A DNA stretch of 64,000 nt from an uncultured Acetatifactor sp. GTDB taxonomy: Bacteria > Bacillota > Clostridia > Lachnospirales > Lachnospiraceae. Both the position numbers and the translations under genes were made by a program. This document shows positions 7,939 through 16,768 of this stretch, piece by piece (position 1 is the first letter of the stretch; each line of letters starts with the position of its first letter). The stretch spans positions 70,675-134,674 of the forward strand of contig CAJTXE010000003.1 of assembly GCA_910580225.1 (NCBI GenBank). Reading direction: 5' to 3'. The notes beneath the pieces are model-generated. The model worked only from the letters and a program-made list of their open reading frames with translations. It searched no databases and was not told the DNA's origin.

Positions 7939-8302
7939 CGGCAACAGATCAGTGTCCTGTCTGAATAGCAGCGATAATGGAGAAGATTGGTAACAGTTCA
8001 GACAGGACGCTGATCTGTTACGAGAATGCACACAAAACGCGAAAAGAATGCGTTTTGGCGCCCGCAAGTCTCGTAAAATTGCATAGAGCGAAAATTGCAC
8101 AGAACGCAATTTTGACTTCGCGAGAGGGGCTGTCTGAACTGTTACGAAGATTGGACAAGAATGATGGAAAAGTGAGGAGAGCCGGATTGCGGGGAAGGGG
8201 GAAGGATGGTATAATGGGGAAAGCCGAGGGGAAAGATTCCCTGTGGCAGGATATCGCTGTATGGAGATACGGGGGATGCAGGGGAGCTGCGGAGGGGGTT
8301 TT
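7939..8302. other. Intergenic region occupied largely by a MITE-like element
   Basis: No gene is supported here. Besides the element at 7990-8145, bases 7943-7965 form an inverted partial copy of the element interior (7997-8019), with 22 of 23 bases complementary. The remaining about 150 bases before the next gene show nothing distinctive apart from its ribosome site. Confidence 0.6.
7990..8145. mobile_element. MITE-like element with 16-bp terminal inverted repeats and 8-bp target duplication
   Basis: The ends are GTAACAGTTCAGACAG (7990-8005) and its perfect reverse complement (8130-8145). Immediately outside lie identical 8-bp direct repeats GAAGATTG at 7982-7989 and 8146-8153, as expected for a target-site duplication. 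The 156-bp interior has no ORF but folds well: TTACGAGA/TCTCGTAA (8018-8025/8069-8076) enclosing CAAAACGC/GCGTTTTG, then AAAATTGC/GCAATTTT (8091-8098/8106-8113). No transposase is in the window, so movement would depend on a related insertion sequence elsewhere. Confidence 0.75.
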
Positions 8303-8650
8303 ATGTTCAATGAGATATGTATATATGAGGCAAAATCAACGAAATTGGATGAAATTGAAGATTTAATGAAGGAAGTGGCTGAATTTTATTTGAAGCAGGA
8401 AGGTGTCATAGACGTACATTACATAAAACGGACTCACCGGCAAAAAGACTTTAATGCAGTAAAAGAGGGGGAATTGCCGATTCGTCTTACAAGAGATACG
8501 GGGAAAGTGACGTATGTTCTGTATTGGGTTTTGGAGAATGAAGAAGCACATGCAAGAGTATCTAAGCTTGGTATAGAGAAATTTTATAAACGTTGGAATC
8601 GATGTTTAACCGCAATGCCTAAAATCGTTCTGGGCGAGAACATTGTCTGA
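8303..8650 (+). CDS. Small unknown protein, possibly a dimeric alpha/beta-barrel
   Basis: 115 residues starting at ATG 8303, preceded by GGAGGGGG. The open frame could begin upstream, but this start has the better ribosome site. The order strand (ICIYEAKS), long helix (IEDLMKEVAEFYLKQEG), strands (VTYVLYWVLE) resembles the ferredoxin-like dimeric barrel of antibiotic-biosynthesis monooxygenase-type proteins, but no diagnostic residue is visible. The gene is visibly richer in A and T than its neighbours and sits next to the MITE-like element, which hints at acquisition. Function unknown. Confidence 0.6.
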   Translation: MFNEICIYEAKSTKLDEIEDLMKEVAEFYLKQEGVIDVHYIKRTHRQKDFNAVKEGELPIRLTRDTGKVTYVLYWVLENEEAHARVSKLGIEKFYKRWNRCLTAMPKIVLGENIV

Positions 8651-8732
8651 CTGCATATTTCATATAATGGACTTCTTGATTTATGCAGACATTTTTCGAA
8701 AAGGGAGTAAGCGAAATACAGGAACAGAGCAG

Positions 8733-10985
8733 ATGACATACGAAGAATTTTGTGCCGGATTTCAGATCAGGCTAAATGAGCAGCAGACAGAGGCGGTACG
8801 CAGTGTGGAGGGACCGGTGCTGCTGCTTGCAGTGCCTGGAAGCGGAAAGACTACGGTGCTGATTACCAGACTGGGTTATATGATTTATTGTGCAGGGATT
8901 CTGCCGGAAGAGATATTGACACTGACCTATACAGTGGCCGCCACCCATGACATGGCGGCCCGTTTTCGTGCTTATTTTGGGGAGGAACTGGGCGGACGTC
9001 TGGAATTCCGTACCATCAACGGCGTCTGTGCCAGGATTATCCAGTATTACGGGAGGCTTATCGGAAAACGCGCGTTTACCCTGCTGACAGATGAGAAGGC
9101 TGTGACGGCCATGCTGTCCGGCATTTATCAGAAAGTGGAGGGCGCTTATCCGGCGGGAAGTGATATCAAAAATATCCGCACCCTGATCACTTATATTAAG
9201 AACAGTATGCTTACCGGGGAGGAAATCCGTAAGTTGGAGGAAGGCTGCGGTTTTCGGATAGGGGAAATGTACCAGAACTATTGCGGGGAGCTGCGGAACC
9301 GTGGGCTGATGGATTATGACGATCAAATGACATATGCCTATGCGATTTTGCGGAAAAGTCCGGAGACACTGCAGTATTTTCAGAATCGGTATCCCTATCT
9401 CTGTGTGGATGAGGCCCAGGATACGTCGAAGATTCAGCATGAAATCATCCGTATTCTGGCAGGAGAGCGGGATCAGCTCTTTATGGTGGGGGATGAGGAT
9501 CAGAGCATTTACGGCTTCCGGGCCGCCTATCCGGAGGCGCTGCTTCGCTTCGGGCAGGACCATCCCGGGGCGAAAGTGTTGCTGATGGAGGAAAATTTCC
9601 GCTCCAATGCCAGGATTGTGGAGGCTGCAGACCGTTTTATTCAAAAAAATGTCTTCCGTCATGAGAAACATATGCGTGCGGCTCGTCCGGCAGGGGCAGA
9701 GATTCGGGAGATAGAGTTGAAAGGCCGGAGTGTTCAGTATCGGTATCTGGTGAAAGTGGCACAGGACTGCAGAACCCAGACGGCGGTGCTGTACCGGGAT
9801 AACGAGAGCGCGCTGCCATTGGTGGACCTGTTGGAGCGGCAGGGGATTCCCTATCGTATCCGCAGCGCGGAACTGGCTTTTTTCACCCATCGGGTGGTTC
9901 TGGACATTCAGAATATGATTCTTTTTGCGGAAAATCCCGGGGATACGGACTTATTTTTACAGGTTTATTATAAGCTCTCCACTTATATCAGCAAGGAGAA
10001 TGCGGTGCGGATCTGTGAAATCAGCAGAGAGAAGAAGCTGGGGGTACTGGAAACGGCCATCTTTCACGGGGAACTGCAGCCAAAGGTCAGGGAAAGCTGC
10101 AGGGAGATTTGCTCCGGCCTGAAGAAACTCCTGAAAGATACGGCGGAGCAGGCGGTAAACCGGATTGTCCGGGAACTGGGATATGGGGATTATCTGGAAC
10201 GGGCGGGCCTGGGGGACGGCAGGCTTTTTGTGCTGCGGGCATTGGCCAGGAACGAGGAGTCTCCCCGGAGACTGGTGGAACGTCTGGGTGAGTTGCAGGA
10301 TATCATAAAAGCGAAGGAAAACGATCCGAAGTGTAAATTTATTCTCTCAACCATTCATGCCAGCAAAGGTCTGGAATATGATACGGTCTATCTGATGGAT
10401 GTGATTGACGGCATTTTTCCGGAAGGCGTTCCGGAGCAGGGAAAGCAGGCAGGGGAGAAAGGAAGAGACAGCCGCTGCCTGTCAGGTTTGGGCATTGGGG
10501 GAAAGGACACAATAGGAAGACGGTATGGGGACAGTATGCCCCAAAGCATGAGATCTGAAGCGGACAGGGACCTGGAGGCATATGAGGAAGAGCGGCGGCT
10601 GTTTTATGTGGGAGTGACCAGGGCCAGGGAGAAATTGCTGTTTTTTACGGTAAACCGGAAGTCTATATTTGGAAAAGAACTTATGCAGAGCGGGGTGTCT
10701 GCACGATTCGGACAGGGTCAGGAAGGGGCGGACATTCGGATTGGCGCCGTGAAGGCTGTACACGGGGGATTCCGAAAGGGGAAAGAGAGGAACGCTTTTT
10801 CAGAGGAGGCGTTTGCGCAGTTCTGTGAGGCTCTGGGAGAGGGACTGATTGTGGTACATAAAAAGTTCGGGAAGGGTGTGGTTGCTGAAATGGAGGAAAA
10901 CTGGGTGATAATTCGGTTTGAGGAGCGGGAACGGCGATTTGAGCTGAAGACTTTATTTGAAAACAATCTCCTGGAATTGCAGTGA
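8733..10985 (+). CDS. UvrD/Rep-type SF1A DNA helicase
   Basis: About 750 residues from ATG 8733 (MTYEEFCAGFQ); an upstream in-frame extension begins with a TTG and is unlikely. SF1A motifs appear in order: RLNEQQTEAV (Q motif), AVPGSGKTT (Walker A), CVDEAQDTS (Walker B), GDEDQSIYGFR (motif III), EENFRSN (motif IV), STIHASKGLEYDTVYL (motif V) and EERRLFYVGVTRAREKL (motif VI). A low-complexity insertion lies between motifs V and VI. The C-terminal region (VVHKKFGKGVVAEME) resembles the small RNA-polymerase-binding tail domain of UvrD/PcrA-like enzymes. It is a 3'-5' helicase, probably in DNA repair or replication restart. It is not a clear pcrA orthologue, and no partner nuclease is adjacent. 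Confidence 0.9.
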   Translation: MTYEEFCAGFQIRLNEQQTEAVRSVEGPVLLLAVPGSGKTTVLITRLGYMIYCAGILPEEILTLTYTVAATHDMAARFRAYFGEELGGRLEFRTINGVCARIIQYYGRLIGKRAFTLLTDEKAVTAMLSGIYQKVEGAYPAGSDIKNIRTLITYIKNSMLTGEEIRKLEEGCGFRIGEMYQNYCGELRNRGLMDYDDQMTYAYAILRKSPETLQYFQNRYPYLCVDEAQDTSKIQHEIIRILAGERDQLFMVGDEDQSIYGFRAAYPEALLRFGQDHPGAKVLLMEENFRSNARIVEAADRFIQKNVFRHEKHMRAARPAGAEIREIELKGRSVQYRYLVKVAQDCRTQTAVLYRDNESALPLVDLLERQGIPYRIRSAELAFFTHRVVLDIQNMILFAENPGDTDLFLQVYYKLSTYISKENAVRICEISREKKLGVLETAIFHGELQPKVRESCREICSGLKKLLKDTAEQAVNRIVRELGYGDYLERAGLGDGRLFVLRALARNEESPRRLVERLGELQDIIKAKENDPKCKFILSTIHASKGLEYDTVYLMDVIDGIFPEGVPEQGKQAGEKGRDSRCLSGLGIGGKDTIGRRYGDSMPQSMRSEADRDLEAYEEERRLFYVGVTRAREKLLFFTVNRKSIFGKELMQSGVSARFGQGQEGADIRIGAVKAVHGGFRKGKERNAFSEEAFAQFCEALGEGLIVVHKKFGKGVVAEMEENWVIIRFEERERRFELKTLFENNLLELQ

Positions 10986-11311
10986 AGACCAATCCTTCAG
11001 AAAACGGGCTGCCGCGTGATTCAGCATCCATACGGCAGCTCTTTTGCTGTTCAAGGGTAGTTCCGCCAGGTGCTTTCGAGTGCAAAATTGCTGTTTTCTT
11101 ATCTCAACCAGTAAACAGCAATACGCATGGCAGAAGCGGTTAAAACGGTAAAGCAAGGATAGGACAGCCCGGGAGTTTTCGTGTCAACTGCGGCGTGTAA
11201 TAGGTTCAACTCCACAATTGATAGATAAATGTGCGTATTCTTAGTATAATGGTTATTACATCGATGGACTCATCAGGAGAGCTTTTCTGAATATACGCGA
11301 GGAGGATTTAC
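10986..11311. other. Intergenic region: terminator then promoter-like TATAAT
   Basis: After the helicase terminator (11006-11045) about 200 bases carry no gene. A TATAAT at 11245-11250 is the likely -10 for the XRE gene, with only a poor -35 (TAGATA, 17 bases upstream). Confidence 0.45.
11006..11045 (+). terminator. Hairpin terminator of the helicase gene
   Basis: GGGCTGCCG (11006-11014) pairs with CGGCAGCTC (11033-11041) over nine base pairs including one G-U, followed by TTTT. It belongs to the GGCTG(C/T)CG hairpin set seen elsewhere in the window. Confidence 0.65.
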
Positions 11312-12076
11312 ATGGAAAATAAAATCGGATTACAGATTGCAAAGCTTAGAAAAGAACAGGAAATTACCCAGACGGCTCTGGCGGAATATCTGGCGGTGTC
11401 TCCCCAGGCTGTTTCCCGCTGGGAAAACGGCGTCAGCGTGCCGGATATCTGCCTGCTTCCCCAGATTGCTGCCTTTTTCAGCGTGAGCATCGACGAGCTC
11501 TTCGGGGTATCGGATTATGACAGGATACTGTTTTTGGTCAAAAAATATTCTTCAGACCGCAATGATCTGAATTACCGGGAGGCAATGCGCTATTTAGATA
11601 GAGAATTGAAGGAGGATGATGGCAACCTGCAGCTTCTTGCCTGGAAACTGCACATGCTTCTGCAGAGAAGCAGAGAGTATCACATGGAGGCGCTGAAGCT
11701 CTGCGAGACCCTGATTCCCATGGCCAGGGGAGAGGACGAGCGGCTGTATGCGGCATTCACCATGCAGCGTCTGCAGTTCCTTGCGGAGGAACGCAGGGAT
11801 GAACAAATCTTGGGTGAATGTCTGGAACGGTATCTGTCAGAGAGGACTGTGCTTCATCTGCAGTTTTATTTCGAGACGCTGCTTCTGACCGGAAAGACAG
11901 GAGAACTTTTGGCATTTATTGAGAAAGATGATTTCGCGGAGAAACTGATTGCTCAACCGGATAAGAAGGCGAGGGCAATCTATGAACAGGCCTATAGAGC
12001 CTGCCGCGATCTGAATGACAGGGAAGGGGCGGAAAAATACCGCTGCCTGATGGAGCAGTTTCCCGAAGAAGGATAA
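11312..12076 (+). CDS. XRE-family regulator with helical C-terminal region
   Basis: 254 residues. The N-terminal HTH (about 7-60) has QIAKLRKEQEITQTALAEYL and VSPQAVSRWENGVSVPDI, the standard Cro/C1 pattern. The remaining about 180 residues are helix-rich (LAWKLHMLLQRSREYHMEALKLCETL) and look TPR-like, a form often used for ligand or peptide sensing. A good AGGAGG precedes the ATG. It stands alone between the helicase and a convergent sulfatase, so its targets are unknown. Confidence 0.88.
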   Translation: MENKIGLQIAKLRKEQEITQTALAEYLAVSPQAVSRWENGVSVPDICLLPQIAAFFSVSIDELFGVSDYDRILFLVKKYSSDRNDLNYREAMRYLDRELKEDDGNLQLLAWKLHMLLQRSREYHMEALKLCETLIPMARGEDERLYAAFTMQRLQFLAEERRDEQILGECLERYLSERTVLHLQFYFETLLLTGKTGELLAFIEKDDFAEKLIAQPDKKARAIYEQAYRACRDLNDREGAEKYRCLMEQFPEEG

Positions 12077-12164
12077 AATCCCACCGGAGGATCAACGCTT
12101 CGGAAAATCCGGGGATGGAAAGTTCCCGGGAGGAGCGGAAAAGCTGTGGGAAGTGAGGGGACTT

Positions 12165-12210
12165 TAAAAAGGGCTGCCGCATTATTGATATGAGCGACAG
12201 CCCTGATTTG
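12165..12210. terminator. Bidirectional hairpin between XRE gene and sulfatase
   Basis: GGGCTGCCGCAT (12171-12182) pairs imperfectly with ATGAGCGACAGCCC (12190-12203). An A-run precedes it and a short T-rich tract follows, so it can serve both convergent genes. It is a member of the GGCTG(C/T)CG hairpin set. Confidence 0.6.
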
Positions 12211-12284
12211 TGGAAACGTTTTGTACAGAAGCTGTATGTCTGCCTGTTCGTAGACTTTCGGGGCCAGGGTGCAGGAGGGCTGGC

Positions 12285-13778
12285 TTACTTGCACCTCACA
12301 GCTTCTTCCATAGGCAGACCGGTGCAGTAGTCCAGCTGTCTGGGTTCGTATTCCTCGTTTTCCCGCTGTCTGGTATAACCAGTATAACGCCAGGTGGGCT
12401 CTTCCAGGTTTTTCCGCCAGGGTCTGTGCTCCCACTGGTATCCCCGGAAAGGATCTCTGGTGGTGTTCATCCATTCCAGAAGCAGCTTGTGCAGACGGAC
12501 TTTTTCTTCATCATAAGCCTCGTCTCCGATCAGATTTTTCATTTCGTAAGGATCTTCTTGGGTATCATAAAATTCATCCACCGGATCCAGCAGGTGTACG
12601 GCCAGCTTATATCGTCCGTCATAAATAGCCCGCATCATCTGCAGTCCGCCGAAGCTGTCATGATCAATTTCATATCTGGTAAATTCTGTAATGACATAAT
12701 CATTTGTCCGTATTTCCGGATGGTATATTTCCTGGAGAAGGCTTTTTCCTTCAAAACATTTGGGGATGGGAATGCCCATATATTCCAGAACCATGGAGGG
12801 AAGATTAATATGGCTCACCGGGTGTTCATCCACCACGCCTTTGGGAACTCCGGGGCCTGCAATCAGCAGCGGGATCCGGGCAATTTCGTTGTACATGACA
12901 GGTCCTTTGGCATGCAGACAGTGGCTTTCCATCCCGTCGCCGTGATCCGAGGTGTAGATGACCATTGCCTCCGGAGCATATGTTTTGATGGAGTCCAGTA
13001 CTCGGCCCAGCTCTGAGTCTGCAAAGGAGTTGCAGCCCAGGAATCCGGATACACGGATTTTCAGGGCATCCCGATCTGTCTCCCGACTTTTACCGGCCCA
13101 GTATTTCTGGTAAAGGGGTTTCCCCTCCAGAGTGTCCCATACGTTGGGTGATTTGGGGAATTCGTAGCCGGCAAACATGGAGGCATAGGGTTCCGGGCAG
13201 AGACAGGGATCATGAGGCTCGTCTAAAGAAACTGTCAGGAAGAAGTCTTCCTCCCCATGCTTTTGTAAAAAGTCCAAAGCACGGTTTACACAGCGGTGGC
13301 CGAAGGTAAAGTCCGCAGAAATATTTTTTCCGCTGGTTGCACTGTTCCGGGAGGCCAGACGTTCTTCGTCTGTCAGTTCTTCCAGGTAGCAGCGCATGTC
13401 ATACCAATATTCCGGATCCCATCCTTCCGGGCAGGTGCCCAGGCCGAAGTAGTCGCCTCCGTCCAGATGCCATTTCCCAATGTATGCTGTGCGGATGCCG
13501 TTGTCTGTGAGACGCTGTCCGATGGTTTTTACGTTGGCGCCCAGAGGGATGCAGTTTGCAAAGCTGCCATTGGAATGGGGGTATGTACCGGTGAACAGGG
13601 CCGAGCGGGCAGGGCCGCAGACCGGCTGACAGGTGTAGGCATTCTGGTAGCGGACACCGTTTTCCGCCAAACGGTCCAGATTCGGCGTATGCATGTCCGG
13701 ATTGCCGTAGCAGCCAACCATATCCTGGCGGGTTGCGTCTGTCATTAGTAGAATAATTTGCTTTTTGGAATGATTCAT
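12285..13778 (-). CDS. Type I sulfatase (Cys-type)
   Basis: 497 residues. The motif CGPAR (Cys54 to Arg58) is the C/S-x-P-x-R signature whose first residue is converted to formylglycine. TDATRQD near residue 13 and YTSDHGD provide metal ligands of the alkaline-phosphatase-like fold. HTPNLDRLAENG and HWHLDGGDYFG-like stretches are also usual in this family. No signal peptide is evident, so the enzyme is probably cytoplasmic. Because the modified residue is cysteine in an anaerobe, activation would need a radical-SAM maturase, which is not in the window. The substrate cannot be told; a carbohydrate sulfate, or even a phosphonate or phosphodiester, is possible. The next gene on the strand is the Sel1 protein 250 bases upstream. 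Confidence 0.88.
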   Translation of the reverse strand: MNHSKKQIILLMTDATRQDMVGCYGNPDMHTPNLDRLAENGVRYQNAYTCQPVCGPARSALFTGTYPHSNGSFANCIPLGANVKTIGQRLTDNGIRTAYIGKWHLDGGDYFGLGTCPEGWDPEYWYDMRCYLEELTDEERLASRNSATSGKNISADFTFGHRCVNRALDFLQKHGEEDFFLTVSLDEPHDPCLCPEPYASMFAGYEFPKSPNVWDTLEGKPLYQKYWAGKSRETDRDALKIRVSGFLGCNSFADSELGRVLDSIKTYAPEAMVIYTSDHGDGMESHCLHAKGPVMYNEIARIPLLIAGPGVPKGVVDEHPVSHINLPSMVLEYMGIPIPKCFEGKSLLQEIYHPEIRTNDYVITEFTRYEIDHDSFGGLQMMRAIYDGRYKLAVHLLDPVDEFYDTQEDPYEMKNLIGDEAYDEEKVRLHKLLLEWMNTTRDPFRGYQWEHRPWRKNLEEPTWRYTGYTRQRENEEYEPRQLDYCTGLPMEEAVRCK

Positions 13779-14028
13779 AGTGTGGTCCTCCTGTTAGTGG
13801 ATGCCGAAAGCAGCGGCAGGCCGTTATCTGTTAGGAATAGCTTTATGGCTGAGGGATTTTCGCAGCCATCCCTGTTCCATTATACCATCGGCGGACGGAT
13901 TTTTCAAAGGAAACAGAACCGTTTTCTGCGTTCGGGAGAGTCAGCAGGAAGCATAGAGGGTAACACTTCTGCCGGGGCGAATGTGGCAATTGGTATTGTA
14001 AAATATGTATTGAGGTTCTGCTGGGGTG

Positions 14029-16518
14029 TTACAGCGTTTCCAGGCGCTGCAGTGCGGCCAGAGCATGGGCATGTCCTTGGGCGGCGGCCTGGGAATACCA
14101 TTCTTTGGCTTTCGTCAGGTTCATCTGGATGCCGAATCCCTTTTCGCAGAAGCATCCCAGATTGTACTGAGCACCTACGTCCCCTTCTTCGGCTGCATGA
14201 GTAAACCAGCTGACTGCTTCCTGCGCGTTCTGATCCACGCCCCGTCCATAGGCGTAGCAGATACCTAAATGACTCATGGCATTCACAGATCCGTTGGCAG
14301 CGGCTTTGCGGAACCAGGAGACTGCCGCCTCAAAATCCTGGGGCAGAAGCTCTCCTCTGAAACAGCACCGTCCCAACATTTCCTGGGCCCCTGCATGGCC
14401 CTGTTGGGCGGCTTTCTGAAACCACTTTACGGCAAGGTCCCCGTCTGGGTCGGTCCCGGTGCCGGAGCTGTAGCAGAGCGCCAGATTGTATTGAGCATCG
14501 GCGTGGCCCTGCTTGGCAGCCTTTTGGAACCATTGGTAGCCCTGTTTTCTGTCCTGGCAAACACCGGAGCCTGTGCTGTAACAGTAGGCCAGTTTATACT
14601 GAGCGCCTGCATGGCCCTGTTTCGCAGCTTTCCGGAACCATTCTGCGGCCAGGACCGGGTCCTGTTCCATTCCCAGACCGTTTTCGCACAGACACCCCAG
14701 CATATACTGGGCCTGTTCATCCTCCTGTTCTGCGGCTTTCCCATACCACAGGGCGGCCATTTCGAAATTCTGTTCTACTGCTATGCCGTTTTTATAGAAG
14801 ACGGCCAGATTGTATTGGGCGTCTACATCGTCCTGCTCTGCGGCTTTTTGATACCATTCCAATGCTTTTTTGTAGTTCTGTTCTACACCCCTTCCACGTT
14901 CATAATAGTAGCCTATGCTGAACTGGGCAACGGCATGACCCTGGAGGGCAGCATTTTCAAAGCATTCTGCGGCTTTTTCATAGTCTTGTTCCGTACCACG
15001 GCCTTTTTCGTAAAATTTGCCCAGATGATACAGGGCGTCCGTCTGTCCCTGCTCCGCGGCTTTTTGGAACCACTTCAGGGCTTTTGCATCGTCCTGTTCC
15101 ACGCCTTTTCCCATTTCATAACACCAGCCGTAGCTGTACTGGGAATTGCTGTTGCCCTGTTCTGCGGCTTTTCCATGCCACATGGCAGCTTTTTCAAAAT
15201 CCTGTTTTACGCTCTGGCCGTGTTCATAGGCAAATCCCATGCTGTATTGAGCCAGGCAGTGTCCCTGTTCCGCAGCTTTCAGATACCATGCTACCGCCTT
15301 GGCATCATCCTGTTCCACGCCCAGACCAAATTCGTAGTGGTAGCCCAGGTTGTACTGGCCGTCAACATTGCCCTGCTGTGCGGCTTTTTGAAACCATTCC
15401 ACGGCTTTCGCATTGTCCGGGGAGACGCCGATTCCGTCGGCATGGCAGGTACCCATAGCGTTTTGCGCATATGCATTGTTCTGTTGGGCGGCTTGCTGAT
15501 ACCAGTAAAATGCAGCATCGGGATCTTGCTTGATTCCCAGACCGCTTTCGAAGCACACACCCAGATTGTACTGGGCGTCGGCGTACCCTTTTCTGGCAGC
15601 CTTCAGGTAGTATTCCGCAGCTTTCTTCTCACTGCGCTCCACGCCTTGTCCGCTGTCGTAGCATTGTCCCAGATTGAAAAGGGCCACGCTATCTCCATGG
15701 CTGGCGGCTCTTCGATACCATTCAATAGCTTTTATAGAATCCTGGGGTACACCTCTTCCCAATTGATAGCATAGGCCCAGGCTGTTTTCTGCATGGGGAT
15801 GTCCCAGCTCCGCTGCCTTCTGATACCAGTAGGCGGCTTTGTCAAAGTCCTGTTCCACGCCTGTGGCGAAGTAGTAGCAGTTGCCCAGGTTGCGGATGGC
15901 ATCCACGTCGCCTCCTTCTGCAGCTTTTGTGTACCAGTAGACGGTTTTTACATAATCCCTCTTGATGCCTTCTCCGTAGTTGTAACAATATCCGAGACTG
16001 CGCTGTGCAGCAGCATTGCCCTGTGCAGCGGCTTTCCGGTACCATTCTACGGCCTGGACGTAATCCCGCCTGACGCCCAGGCCATGCTTGTAGCAGTCTC
16101 CCAATCGGTCCTGGGCGTCGGCATCACCGGATTCTGCCGCTTTGCGGATGAGGTCAATTCTGGAAAACGGCAATGCGGCGGTGAAAGCGCCGATCTCTTG
16201 GGAATCGTCCTCGAACTCTTCAAAGTCCGTTTCAGAATCGTCCTCAAACTCTTCAAAGTCTGTTTCAGAATCGTCTCCGAACTCTGCAAAGTCTGCCTCT
16301 AAACGGTCCCCGGAATCTTCAAAGCCGTCTTCAGAATCTTCTTCGAAAGGTTCCAAGCCGTTCTTTGAATGGCCCTTAACATTTTCAAAGTCCTCCTTTG
16401 AATTTTTTTCAGAGGCGTTCTCGGAATTTTCATTTCCCTGGGCAGCCGCTCCGGCGAAATTGCGGTGGCTGCTGTAAAATTCTGCATGGGGGAAAAGGCG
16501 AGGCGGTAAATCAGACAT
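14029..16518 (-). CDS. Large Sel1-repeat protein (19 repeats)
   Basis: 829 residues. The first about 145 residues are very acidic, with two near-identical copies of DDSETDFEEFE. After that come 19 Sel1-like (TPR-class) repeats of about 36 residues of the type YNLGYCYxxGxGVxQDxxKAVEWYxKAAEQG. No signal peptide or membrane segment is visible, so it is probably a cytoplasmic scaffold for protein-protein contacts. A promoter (complement 16580-16607) and an AACCGGA/TCCGGTT hairpin (16533-16557) lie upstream. It is much larger than the other Sel1 protein of the window (416 residues). Partner and function are unknown. Confidence 0.92.
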   Translation of the reverse strand: MSDLPPRLFPHAEFYSSHRNFAGAAAQGNENSENASEKNSKEDFENVKGHSKNGLEPFEEDSEDGFEDSGDRLEADFAEFGDDSETDFEEFEDDSETDFEEFEDDSQEIGAFTAALPFSRIDLIRKAAESGDADAQDRLGDCYKHGLGVRRDYVQAVEWYRKAAAQGNAAAQRSLGYCYNYGEGIKRDYVKTVYWYTKAAEGGDVDAIRNLGNCYYFATGVEQDFDKAAYWYQKAAELGHPHAENSLGLCYQLGRGVPQDSIKAIEWYRRAASHGDSVALFNLGQCYDSGQGVERSEKKAAEYYLKAARKGYADAQYNLGVCFESGLGIKQDPDAAFYWYQQAAQQNNAYAQNAMGTCHADGIGVSPDNAKAVEWFQKAAQQGNVDGQYNLGYHYEFGLGVEQDDAKAVAWYLKAAEQGHCLAQYSMGFAYEHGQSVKQDFEKAAMWHGKAAEQGNSNSQYSYGWCYEMGKGVEQDDAKALKWFQKAAEQGQTDALYHLGKFYEKGRGTEQDYEKAAECFENAALQGHAVAQFSIGYYYERGRGVEQNYKKALEWYQKAAEQDDVDAQYNLAVFYKNGIAVEQNFEMAALWYGKAAEQEDEQAQYMLGCLCENGLGMEQDPVLAAEWFRKAAKQGHAGAQYKLAYCYSTGSGVCQDRKQGYQWFQKAAKQGHADAQYNLALCYSSGTGTDPDGDLAVKWFQKAAQQGHAGAQEMLGRCCFRGELLPQDFEAAVSWFRKAAANGSVNAMSHLGICYAYGRGVDQNAQEAVSWFTHAAEEGDVGAQYNLGCFCEKGFGIQMNLTKAKEWYSQAAAQGHAHALAALQRLETL

Positions 16519-16579
16519 AGTAAACTCCTTTCAACCGGAACGGAAAATGCTCCGGTTATGACTCATTTTGTATATTATA

Positions 16580-16607
16580 ATTATAGCACGAATTGTTCTA
16601 TTGTCCA
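16580..16607 (-). promoter_or_regulatory. Predicted promoter of the Sel1-repeat gene
   Basis: On the minus strand TGGACA (16607-16602), a 16-bp spacer, and TATAAT (16585-16580). The 5' leader contains a 7-bp hairpin just before the AAAGGAG ribosome site. Confidence 0.5.
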
Positions 16608-16768
16608 TACTTTCCGGCGCAGGAGGACAGGAACAGGTTACTGTTCATGGAAACTTACCTCTTGCTTTCTGAAGCCGTTTCCTTTACACTGTTGGTAAGG
16701 AAGGTTTACGATGGGGCCGGGAGATATTCCAGGACGGATGTACAAAACATCGGGAAATGGAGGTACAG

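Noticed and set aside
7977..8366. 129-codon open frame across the MITE-like element
   Set aside because: It runs through the inverted repeats, lacks a ribosome site, and overlaps the better-supported gene at 8303.
12210..13016. Long open frame opposite the sulfatase
   Set aside because: No ribosome site or family likeness; it mirrors the sulfatase codons and has the biased composition of an antisense frame.
14269..15774. 500-codon open frame antisense to the Sel1 gene
   Set aside because: It arises from the repetitive, stop-poor reverse complement of the Sel1 repeats and has no start signals.
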